Assembly (NCBI GenBank): GCA_937863205.1
Contig: CALMGA010000463.1
Coordinates: 1,567-8,493 of the forward strand
Source of the DNA: an uncultured Beijerinckiaceae bacterium
GTDB taxonomy: Bacteria; Pseudomonadota; Alphaproteobacteria; Rhizobiales; Beijerinckiaceae
Direction of reading: 5' to 3'
Length of the DNA: 6,927 nt
Shown here: piece after piece, positions 1-5,523 of the stretch
How positions within the stretch are numbered: position 1 is the first letter of the stretch
Layout of the letters: each line of letters opens with the position of its first letter
The notes under the pieces: generated by a model
The model's input: only the letters and a program-made list of their open reading frames with translations
Databases searched by the model: none
What the model was told of the DNA's origin: nothing
Program-made: the position numbers and the translations under genes

Positions 1-411
1 ATACCGATGGCGATCGGCGCTTGCTTCGCCGGACACGCGAAGACCGTCGCGCTGCTGGGGGATGGCGGGGCCATGCTCTCGATCGGAGAGTTGATGACCG
101 CGGTGCAGGAACGCTGTGAGATCGTTTTTGTGCTGATGAACGACGGCGGCTACGGCATCATCCGCAACATACAGGATCGACAGTACGCCGGTCGCCAGAA
201 TTTCGCTTCCCTGGCGACGCCGCACTTCGGAAAGTTGTGCGAGTCCTTCGGCTTGGCCTATTCGCGCGTTGCTGATGTCTGCGACTTTTCTCAGGCCTTC
301 GACGTCGCGCTAGCCACAGCCGGGCCCGTGCTCATCGAGGTCGACATGGCGGCGGCGGGTACTTACGCTGAGCCGTTCGCGGGATCGATGCCGCTGCCAG
401 CGAAGCCTTGA
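1..411 (+). CDS. ThDP-dependent enzyme (acetolactate synthase / benzoylformate decarboxylase-like), C-terminal part
   Basis: The reading frame is open from base 1 and ends at TGA 409-411, so only the last 136 residues of a protein normally near 550 residues are present. They hold the C-terminal pyrophosphate-binding domain. The ThDP/Mg signature is visible: GDGGAM at residues 20-25 followed about 26 residues later by the Mg-ligand segment MNDGGYG, then IIRNIQDRQY. The family cleaves or forms C-C bonds next to a carbonyl (2-keto acid decarboxylation or carboligation), in the cytoplasm. The NDGGYGIIRN form resembles the decarboxylase/lyase branch linked to catabolic clusters more than biosynthetic acetolactate synthase, but the substrate-binding N-terminal domains are outside the window, so the exact activity cannot be called. 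Its downstream neighbour begins 7 nt after its stop, suggesting that it was co-transcribed with the now broken thioesterase. Family call is firm; specificity is unknown. Confidence 0.9.
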   Translation: MPMAIGACFAGHAKTVALLGDGGAMLSIGELMTAVQERCEIVFVLMNDGGYGIIRNIQDRQYAGRQNFASLATPHFGKLCESFGLAYSRVADVCDFSQAFDVALATAGPVLIEVDMAAAGTYAEPFAGSMPLPAKP

Positions 412-418
412 ACAAGCC

Positions 419-825
419 ATGAGGGGCGACACACTGCGTTCTGAACGGATTTGACGGCAGGATCCCGGGCCAATCATCGCCATGCCCGCCGATACCAACC
501 CGGTCGGTGACATCTCAGAAGTTTGCCTGTTCGCTCAGATGGACCTGTCGCTCAGATGGATGTGGCTGCCTGAATGTAGCCGCGCCTCACGCAGGCTCGT
601 TCGCGACCGGGGTCATCGACAAGATTGTCTTTCCCCAACCTGTGAAGGCCGGAACAAGTGTCCGTTTACGCGGGACACGTCAGAGTGGACTGCGCGTTCA
701 TGCACTTGAGAGTGTCGGCCTGGCGCCGTAGGGGTGGCGAATACAGCTACAAGGTGATGCTCGCGGTGTTCGCCTTCTTCGTGCAGGCCTCGGATGGCCG
801 CCCACGGGTCGTGCAGGACGATATC
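419..825 (+). pseudogene. Broken YciA-type acyl-CoA thioesterase (hotdog fold)
   Basis: Three frames together spell a YciA-family acyl-CoA thioesterase. Frame of 455-547: GPIIAMPADTNPVGDI, then LFAQMDL (YciA: AMPADTN.nGDIFGGWL.sQMD). Frame of 570-656: AAPHAGSFATGVIDKIVF, then PQPVKAG (core strand and helix region). Frame of 658-822: VSVYAGHVRV, MHLRVSAWRRR, then a tail ending GRPRVV. Lesions: an in-frame TGA at 452-454 if the ATG at 419 was the start; an imperfect 17-bp tandem duplication at 531-564, which shifts the frame; a 1-nt loss near 569; and a missing ~2 nt near 654-658. The family hydrolyses acyl-CoA thioesters. The ATG at 419 lies 7 nt after the ThDP gene, so the gene was probably the next cistron there. 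No intact product can be made. The frame used at the end stays open to 972 by chance and overlaps the flavodoxin gene. The 5' and 3' limits are approximate. Confidence 0.82.
531..564 (+). repeat. Imperfect 17-bp tandem duplication inside the thioesterase pseudogene
   Basis: TCGCTCAGATGGACCTG (531-547) is followed directly by TCGCTCAGATGGATGTG (548-564), 15 of 17 bases identical. It duplicates the codons for the conserved AQMD motif. Because 17 is not a multiple of 3, it throws the gene out of frame, so it is probably one of the inactivating events. Confidence 0.85.
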
Positions 826-894
826 GGCAAGCGCCTTACGACAGCCAAGCGCGTCGCGAGCGCCGCTTCATGGCTGCGCTGGCAGATGAGAGAG

Positions 895-1347
895 TCAGGA
901 CGTTGCGTGCAGTCTATCTTTGACGGTCTCGATCCATATCCTCGCGGCATCTTCTGCGAGATCGGAGCCTGAAGCGTCATGGACGTGGCGGCTCACGAGC
1001 GCTTTCGCGCCAGCCGCGATCATCGCGTCCTCGATCAGCTTGCTTCCGAAACCGAATGTATCCTGGTACTGGCTGTCACCCAGCCCGAAGATTGCGAACT
1101 TTACGCCGCTCAGATCGGTGCCGCCATCCAGCAAGGCGTGGAAGGTCTTGGCGGTGCCCGGCAGTTCGCCGTCGCCGTAGGTCGAGCACACGATCAGGTA
1201 GGCCGTGCCCGTATCGAGGTCGGACGGCGTGATGTCGGCCAAGCTCCCATGGCTCACGCCATCCCGCGCGTCGAACCAGCCGGCCATTTCTTCGGCCAGC
1301 ATCTCGGCGTTGCCGGTCTCGGTTCCGTGGAGGATGAGCACGTGCAT
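895..1347 (-). CDS. Flavodoxin (FMN-binding electron carrier)
   Basis: A 150-residue single-domain flavodoxin starting at ATG 1347, preceded by a weak purine-rich site (GAGGTCAGGA). The FMN phosphate loop is HGTETGNAEM near residues 7-16. The isoalloxazine-binding loops are STYGDGELPGTA (about 55-66) and FGLGDSQY (about 87-94), in the style of cytochrome P450 reductase and sulfite reductase FMN domains. It carries single electrons from an NADPH reductase to a terminal acceptor in the cytoplasm. The gene directly upstream encodes an FprA-type reductase whose frame runs 94 nt into this gene, so translation is probably coupled. The pairing recalls P450 systems with an FMN carrier such as cindoxin, but no P450 or other oxygenase component is in the window. 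The frame is also open upstream of the ATG, but that stretch reads as arginine-rich shadow of the reductase, so the start at 1347 is preferred. Confidence 0.9.
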   Translation of the reverse strand: MHVLILHGTETGNAEMLAEEMAGWFDARDGVSHGSLADITPSDLDTGTAYLIVCSTYGDGELPGTAKTFHALLDGGTDLSGVKFAIFGLGDSQYQDTFGFGSKLIEDAMIAAGAKALVSRHVHDASGSDLAEDAARIWIETVKDRLHATS

Positions 1348-2618
1348 GGATTTGGTCCTGACCTCGACGCGGCGCCCCCATCGACGCCGGACGCGGCGAA
1401 GAAGTCGAGCCTGTTCGGGAGTTTCAGCGCGACCCGGCCTTCGGCAGCGAGCGCGCGTTCCTTTTCGAAGACCCGCAGGCAGTTCCGCCAGTCGAACCAG
1501 CTCGTGCCATTGGCGGACAAGCGTCGCACCAGCCCAGCGCGACCGGGCTTGGACCCGTCGGCGGGGATGGCGGCGCCGGACAGCGCCTCGGACGCCATGC
1601 GGGCAACCTCCTTGCCTTCCAGTCTCGCCGTCGGGATCGTGCCGCGTGGACCGTGGCGATACCAGCCGACCCGGTAGAGCCCGGCCTCGATCTCCATGCG
1701 GTCGCCGAGCTCCCGCGGCAACGCGCCCGTCGCGGCGCTTTGGAACCCTATCGCCGTCACCGCCATCTGGGCGGGAAGCGTGATCGGCCCCGCCGGCGCC
1801 GTGCACTCGAGGGAACCCAGCCGGCTTCCACCCGCGAAGGCGACCGGAACCGTTTCGAAGCGGAAGCACAGGTGCCGCGACCCGTCCCGCTGCTGTGCCA
1901 ACGACAGCAGTGTCCCGAGCACGCCGCTGTCGCCGTCGGCGTCCTCGGTCCGCACGCCCTCGACGGAAATCGACAGATCGGCCAAGCGGCCGAACTCCTT
2001 CAGGAGCACGCTGTCGAAGCGGACCTCGCGGGCGCTTCCGCGCGCGAGGACCGTGACGTTCTCGACGCCCGCGGCCGCGATCAGCGCCGCCTTTCGGGGA
2101 CTGAAATCGGAGCCGTCGAACTCCGCCCCGCGCTTCAACAGCATCCGGGCGACATCGAGCGCGACGTTGCCCGCGCCCACCACGACTGCGCAAGGGCCGG
2201 CGAGGTCCGGGTCGCCCTCGTCGGGGTGGTCGTTGAGCCAGCGCGTGAGGCGGCCGGAGGCGACGACGCCGGCGAGGTCCTCCCCCGGGATCCCGAGTCG
2301 GCGATCGCCGGACAGTCCCGCCGCCAGCACCACGATGTCGTAGTCGGCGCGCAGGTCGGACAATGCAACCGCGCTGCCGATCTCCACCGCGCCGAAGAAG
2401 CCGACGCCGTCCCGCTCGAAGAGCCGTTCCAGCTGCCGGATCGTCGCCTTCGTGCCCTGGTGATCGGCGGCGACGCCGTACCGGAGGAGACCGAATGGGA
2501 CCGGGAGCGCTTCGATGACGTCGATCGACGCGCCTGGCGCCGCGCGGAGCAGCGCCTGCGCAGAGAACAGGCCTGAGGGACCCGCCCCCACGATCGCGAT
2601 GCTGGGACCACGATTCAT
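1254..2618 (-). CDS. FprA/adrenodoxin-reductase-type NADPH:ferredoxin (flavodoxin) reductase
   Basis: A 454-residue FAD protein, close to the usual ~455 of the family. The start ATG 2618 has a strong ribosome site, GGGGAGG at 2626-2632, 7 nt upstream. The FAD Rossmann motif GAGPSG is at residues 11-16, followed by the family hallmark PFGLLRYGVAADHQ (41-54). The NADPH motif VVGAGNVALDVAR spans about 146-158, and the C-terminal FAD-site block GWYRHGPRGTIPT is near 318-330. It moves electrons from NADPH through FAD to a one-electron carrier, here most likely the flavodoxin encoded next. Recognisable family sequence ends near residue 410 (LPNRLDFFAAS). The last ~31 residues are read out of frame from the flavodoxin gene and have no flavodoxin character, so the tail may be an accident of a lost stop or a frameshift. 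Its ATG overlaps the stop of the upstream 70-codon ORF (ATGA), implying coupled translation. Confidence 0.92.
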   Translation of the reverse strand: MNRGPSIAIVGAGPSGLFSAQALLRAAPGASIDVIEALPVPFGLLRYGVAADHQGTKATIRQLERLFERDGVGFFGAVEIGSAVALSDLRADYDIVVLAAGLSGDRRLGIPGEDLAGVVASGRLTRWLNDHPDEGDPDLAGPCAVVVGAGNVALDVARMLLKRGAEFDGSDFSPRKAALIAAAGVENVTVLARGSAREVRFDSVLLKEFGRLADLSISVEGVRTEDADGDSGVLGTLLSLAQQRDGSRHLCFRFETVPVAFAGGSRLGSLECTAPAGPITLPAQMAVTAIGFQSAATGALPRELGDRMEIEAGLYRVGWYRHGPRGTIPTARLEGKEVARMASEALSGAAIPADGSKPGRAGLVRRLSANGTSWFDWRNCLRVFEKERALAAEGRVALKLPNRLDFFAASGVDGGAASRSGPNPCTCSSSTEPRPATPRCWPKKWPAGSTRGMA

Positions 2619-2827
2619 GGCCGATCCTCCCCAAGACGGGCCCAAGGCAACGGTTGTTCGCTGGTGTCCATGGACCAGGACTTCTGGTTCCCGCAGGCGC
2701 CGGCGAACTCCCTGTTCAGCGACATGTCGCCGGGAAAGTGCGAAGCGATCGGCGCTCCCCCGCCCACGCGCCACTCACCTCCGACGAGCAACCGGCCCTC
2801 GGGAAGGTTTTGCAGTCCCACACTCAT
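2615..2827 (-). pseudogene. Aldehyde dehydrogenase N-terminal remnant (70-codon ORF)
   Basis: A 70-codon ORF with a good ribosome site (GAGGAAAAGGGA, about 8 nt before ATG 2827). Residues 1-45 read like the start of an NAD(P)-dependent aldehyde dehydrogenase: LPEGRLLVGGEWRVGG, then APIASHFPGD, LNREFAGA (family pattern L-[IL]-G-G-E-W ... DGS.N...AGA). After FAGA the resemblance stops. The remaining ~25 residues (CGNQKSWSMD, then SEQPLPWARLGEDRP) are not recognised. The NAD-binding domain, catalytic Cys and Glu, and about 440 residues are missing. The stop overlaps the reductase start as ATGA, so the 3' end may be the native end of another gene joined to the dehydrogenase start by an internal deletion. 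It could still be translated and couple to the reductase. Alternative: an unrelated small protein. The dehydrogenase origin is likely but not certain. Confidence 0.6.
2626..2632 (-). promoter_or_regulatory. Strong ribosome binding site of the reductase gene
   Basis: On the minus strand GGGGAGG stands 7 nt before ATG 2618, inside the last codons of the preceding small ORF. It decides the reductase start in favour of 2618 over the longer open frame reaching 2774. Confidence 0.8.
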
Positions 2828-2902
2828 GAGGCGGGTCCCTTTTCCTCGTCCGGTCGCAGGCTTGCCACGTCGTCCGGAAATCTCGGTGCCGCGTTTTTTG
2901 AT

Positions 2903-3697
2903 TCAGATGGCGTGGGAATGCCCCCCCGAGACTTCGAGGCTCGCACCGGTGATGTAGCTGGCGGCCGGCGAGCCCAGGAAGAGGATGGCGGCGGCGGCTT
3001 CCTCGGCGCGCCCCAGCCTCCCGAGCGGGATCCCACGATCCCGGGCCAGCGTCGCGAACCATTGTTCGCGGGTGGTGTGTTGGTCTGGCCGCGCGGCGAA
3101 ACGCCGGTCCCACTGCCCGGACTCGATCATGCCGATCAGCACGGAATTGACCCGCACGTGCGGCGCCAACTCGCGGCTGAGCGACTTCGCCAAGTTCTGC
3201 ACGGCCGCGCGCGCCGCCGAGGTGCAGACCATGTGGGGCACGGGCTCGATCGCGATCAGCGAGTTCACGATGGTCAAAGCGCCGGCGGCGCTCGCCCTGA
3301 GGAGCGGCAGGAAGGCGCGGAGCGGCCTCACCTGACTCATCAGCTTGAGGTCCAGCTCCTGGAGCCAGGCGTCGTCCGTGGTGTCGGCGAACGTCGAGGT
3401 CCGGCCCTGGCCCGCGTTGTTGACGAGCAAGTCCACGACGCCGCGCCAACGTTCCACCTTCGCGGCGAAGCCTTCCACGGCCGCCCCGTCCAGCACGTCG
3501 CATCTCACCCCCATCAGGCGGTCCTCGCCGGCGCCTTTTGTCGCGAGCTTGTCGAGGGCTTCGGATAGGCGGCCCATGTCGCGGCCGCACAGCGCCACGA
3601 AGGCGCCCTGACTCAGCGCGAGTTCGGCGACCGCCAAGCCGATCCCAGACGTGCCCCCCGTGATGACGACCGTTTTGTCCCGCAACCCGGTCGACAT
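2903..3697 (-). CDS. Short-chain dehydrogenase/reductase with altered catalytic residues
   Basis: 264 residues, a typical length for a classical SDR. The cofactor motif TGGTSGIG is at residues 13-20, NNAG at 93-96, and the active-site Ser is S146 in IVNS. The tail EVSGGHSHAI fits the family. The catalytic tetrad is otherwise unusual: the place of Asn holds K118 (LDLKLMS), the place of Tyr holds T159 and that of Lys holds R163 (CTSAAR instead of YxxxK); the Ser-Tyr spacing of 13 and Tyr-Lys spacing of 4 support this alignment. The Rossmann fold and NAD(P) binding look intact, but classical proton relay through Tyr/Lys is not possible, so its reaction is uncertain. It begins 3 nt after the stop of the upstream VOC gene, marking one operon. 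The ribosome site is weak (AAGGCGGGG), consistent with coupling. Family call is firm; activity is not assigned. Confidence 0.92.
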   Translation of the reverse strand: MSTGLRDKTVVITGGTSGIGLAVAELALSQGAFVALCGRDMGRLSEALDKLATKGAGEDRLMGVRCDVLDGAAVEGFAAKVERWRGVVDLLVNNAGQGRTSTFADTTDDAWLQELDLKLMSQVRPLRAFLPLLRASAAGALTIVNSLIAIEPVPHMVCTSAARAAVQNLAKSLSRELAPHVRVNSVLIGMIESGQWDRRFAARPDQHTTREQWFATLARDRGIPLGRLGRAEEAAAAILFLGSPAASYITGASLEVSGGHSHAI

Positions 3698-3700
3698 CGG

Positions 3701-4621
3701 TCAGCGCCCCGCCTTCCAAGGAGCCTCGGGGCGGCCGGCCAGGGCCAGGCGGGCGGCAGGCGAGGGCGGACCGGCCATCGACCAGATGTCGATGAGGGTG
3801 CCGTGATCACCGTCGGCGGCAACCGGCGGTGCGCCGGCCGGATGGTCGCGATCCATGTCTGACACGTATTCGAGGACGAAGCCGGAAGGGGATACGAAAT
3901 ACGCGAAGGTGTTCATGCCCGCCGACTGGCGGCCCGGGCCCCACAAGGGTGGATGCCCGCCGACCTTCATTCGGCCGATCCCGCGCATCAGGCCGTCGAT
4001 GCTCGGCATCTCAAAGGCGACGGACCGCGTGGACGGATACAGCGATTGCACCAGTACGACCGTATGGTGCTGGTCGCAGCACCGTAGGTAAACGGCCTCG
4101 GTTCCAATCCGGTCGGTGACGCTGAAGCCCAATCCCTCGACGAAGAAGTTCGCGGTTCTGTCCAGGCACTCCGTGTTGAACGCGATGTGGCTCAAACCTC
4201 GCGGACGTCCCGGAAGGTCTCCATGGCTGGACCGTGCCGCGTCTCCGGCGGTGATAAAGAGATGCCGACCTTCCGGGTCCGTGACGTCGAAACCGACACC
4301 TCCGCCGGGGTGCTCGCTGTCGCGGATCTCGCCGGGTTCGGCATTGACGGCCAGAAGCCTACGCCTGAGGCCCTCCAAGGCGCCGACATCGGGAACGCCG
4401 AAGACGACCGCCTCCAGTCGGAACTCTCGACCTTCGACGAGCCCGTAGCAGAAGGCCTCCGGGCCGCTACCTTGGAAGTATAGCCTCTTGCTCTCGCTCC
4501 ATTGCAGAGGCTGCAGACCCAAACAGTCTACGTAGAAGTCAAGCTGTGTGATGGCCTGCGGAGCTCGCATCAAGACGGCACGAAGGCGCAAGATGGCACC
4601 GGCAGCTATCGTCGAACCCAT
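3701..4621 (-). CDS. Two-domain VOC protein of the type I extradiol dioxygenase family, metal site altered
   Basis: 306 residues with two glyoxalase/VOC modules: residues 8-125 (ILRLRAVLMRAP, LDFYVDCLGL, FDVTDPEGRHLFI) and 142-255 (GLSHIAFNT, FFVEGLGF, then a C-terminal block ending in VLEYVSD). Type I extradiol dioxygenases cleave catechols beside the hydroxyls with Fe(II) or Mn(II) held by His, His and Glu. By alignment to BphC, the first ligand is H145 (GLSHIAF), the acid-base His is H186 (DQHHTVVL) and the Glu ligand is E251 (VLEY). The second ligand His is replaced by S200 (TRSVAFE), and the conserved GRH His by Q232 (GPGRQSAG). Catechol cleavage is therefore doubtful and it may be a divergent or degenerate enzyme. 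ATG 4621 keeps the first strand whole but has no clear ribosome site; ATG 4570 would cut that strand. It heads the lower operon behind a promoter and three-part operator. Family firm, catalysis uncertain. Confidence 0.88.
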   Translation of the reverse strand: MGSTIAAGAILRLRAVLMRAPQAITQLDFYVDCLGLQPLQWSESKRLYFQGSGPEAFCYGLVEGREFRLEAVVFGVPDVGALEGLRRRLLAVNAEPGEIRDSEHPGGGVGFDVTDPEGRHLFITAGDAARSSHGDLPGRPRGLSHIAFNTECLDRTANFFVEGLGFSVTDRIGTEAVYLRCCDQHHTVVLVQSLYPSTRSVAFEMPSIDGLMRGIGRMKVGGHPPLWGPGRQSAGMNTFAYFVSPSGFVLEYVSDMDRDHPAGAPPVAADGDHGTLIDIWSMAGPPSPAARLALAGRPEAPWKAGR

Positions 4622-4623
4622 AA

Positions 4624-4648
4624 AGTTCCAATATGAACATTAAGTTCA
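4624..4648 (-). promoter_or_regulatory. Three-half-site operator upstream of the VOC-SDR operon (putative IclR site)
   Basis: Read on the minus strand: TGAACT (4648-4643), 3-bp gap, TGTTCA (4639-4634), 4-bp gap, GGAACT (4629-4624). The first two form an imperfect palindrome and the third is a direct repeat of the first with a 19-bp period. The same array with identical spacing lies at 6449-6473 in front of the other VOC gene. It ends 2 nt before ATG 4621 and, given the promoter proposed next to it, would lie at or just after the transcription start, a position suited to repression or effector-dependent control. Confidence 0.65.
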
Positions 4649-4652
4649 CTGA

Positions 4653-4681
4653 TTGGTATGCATCTAGGGTTCTTCTGTCAA
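4653..4681 (-). promoter_or_regulatory. Candidate promoter of the VOC-SDR-reductase-flavodoxin operon
   Basis: The minus strand has a perfect -35 TTGACA (4681-4676), overlapping the stop of the IclR gene, then a 17-nt spacer and a weak -10 TACCAA (4658-4653). Predicted transcription would begin near 4646, within the operator array, leaving a leader of about 25 nt. The -35 is convincing; the -10 is poor, as expected if an activator helps. Confidence 0.45.
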
Positions 4682-5523
4682 GCGATCTTGGTCATCTCAC
4701 CCTCACGCATAAGCGCTTCCCCGGCGACGCCTTGTCGGCGTCCGACCCACCCCAGACGCCGAGAAATCTCATCGGCTCCGCGCAGCACCTCGCGTTCGAT
4801 GGTTTCCCGCCGCTCGGCCCCCGCGAAGGAAGAGGCCTGTCCGCTGACGTTGAGCGCAGCGACGACCGATCCGCTGGCATCGAAGATCGCGCTCGCCACG
4901 GAGACGATGGAAGGCTCGAAGTAGCCGTCGGACCACGCCACCCCCGTTTGGCGATCCATCTTGAGCTGGCGTTGCAGGTCGGCGAGCGTCGTAGGCGTGT
5001 GGGTGGTTGCGGCGTCCATCGAACTGTGGCGGTAGAGTTGGGTGATCCGCTCGGGAGGGAGATGGGCGAGAATGATCCGGCCGAGCACGGTGGCATGCGC
5101 GGGAAGGCGGCTTCCAACACGGATGTTGCTGGCGAACGCGTGGTTGGGCGTCCGCCGTACGACATAGATGACCTCTCTCTCATCGAGGACTCCGAGATGC
5201 GCTGAAAGGCCGAGCGACTCGGTAAGGCGCGACGCAATCGGCACGGCCAATTGCACGAGGTCTTCGGAAAAGAACGCCTGGGCCGCAAGGCCGATCAGAC
5301 CGAGGCCGATACGCCATCCCCGACCTTCGCCCTGGTATTCGATGAACTGCTCCGATTCGAGCGTATGCAGCAGGCGCAGCAGGGTCGTCCGGTTGATTTT
5401 CAGCTCTCGTGCGGTTCTCGCCACGTTGGCGACGGTTCCCCCTTCGGCGACGTGTCGGAGCAAGTGCATGGCGCGCAGAATGGGCGGCGAGAGGTAATCC
5501 GTCTCCGATTCGGTGTCACTCAC
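4678..5523 (-). CDS. IclR-family transcriptional regulator
   Basis: 281 residues. The N-terminal winged helix-turn-helix spans about 13-75: AMHLLRHVAEGGTVANVART, then LKINRTTLLRLLHTLE as the recognition region. The effector-binding domain covers about 85-255, with family blocks VGSRLPAHATVLGRIILA, GVAWSDGYFEPSIVSVAS and VVAALNVSG. The start is GTG 5523 with GGAGG about 10 nt upstream. That GTG overlaps the hydrolase stop (GTGA, 5520-5523), so the two are translated together. IclR proteins bind palindromic operators as dimers or tetramers and often control aromatic-acid catabolism in response to a pathway intermediate. The repeated three-half-site arrays at 4624-4648 and 6449-6473 flank this gene pair and are its likely targets, which would include its own promoter. 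A tail of ~25 residues after GWVGRR is outside the domain. Effector unknown. Confidence 0.93.
   Translation of the reverse strand: MSDTESETDYLSPPILRAMHLLRHVAEGGTVANVARTARELKINRTTLLRLLHTLESEQFIEYQGEGRGWRIGLGLIGLAAQAFFSEDLVQLAVPIASRLTESLGLSAHLGVLDEREVIYVVRRTPNHAFASNIRVGSRLPAHATVLGRIILAHLPPERITQLYRHSSMDAATTHTPTTLADLQRQLKMDRQTGVAWSDGYFEPSIVSVASAIFDASGSVVAALNVSGQASSFAGAERRETIEREVLRGADEISRRLGWVGRRQGVAGEALMREGEMTKIA

Noticed and set aside
826..894. A bidirectional terminator between the convergent pseudogene and flavodoxin
   Set aside because: The stretch has some GC-rich self-complementarity (GCGTCGCGAGCGC) but no stable stem followed by a T-run on either strand.
658..972. A separate 104-residue plus-strand gene
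   Set aside because: Its first ~55 residues are the C-terminal part of the thioesterase pseudogene; the rest runs into the 3' end of the flavodoxin gene and resembles nothing.
895..2634. A single 579-residue minus-strand protein ending in the flavodoxin
   Set aside because: Only the last 150 residues have protein character. The first ~430 are an arginine-rich misreading of the reductase gene, which is coded in another frame with its own strong ribosome site.
2828..2902. An internal promoter or regulatory element between the SDR and the dehydrogenase remnant
   Set aside because: The 75-nt gap holds only the ribosome site of the remnant and a short repeated CGTCCGG; no convincing -35/-10 pair or operator half-sites were found.
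1653..3568. Long plus-strand open frames at 1653-2576 and 2654-3568 opposite the reductase and SDR genes
   Set aside because: They lie antisense to genes with full cofactor motifs, are rich in Arg, Pro and Ala, and show no family motif; this is the usual open shadow frame in GC-rich DNA.
2775..3719. A 314-residue minus-strand frame over the SDR gene
   Set aside because: It is the wrong frame of the SDR gene, very rich in Arg and Gly, and has no motifs.
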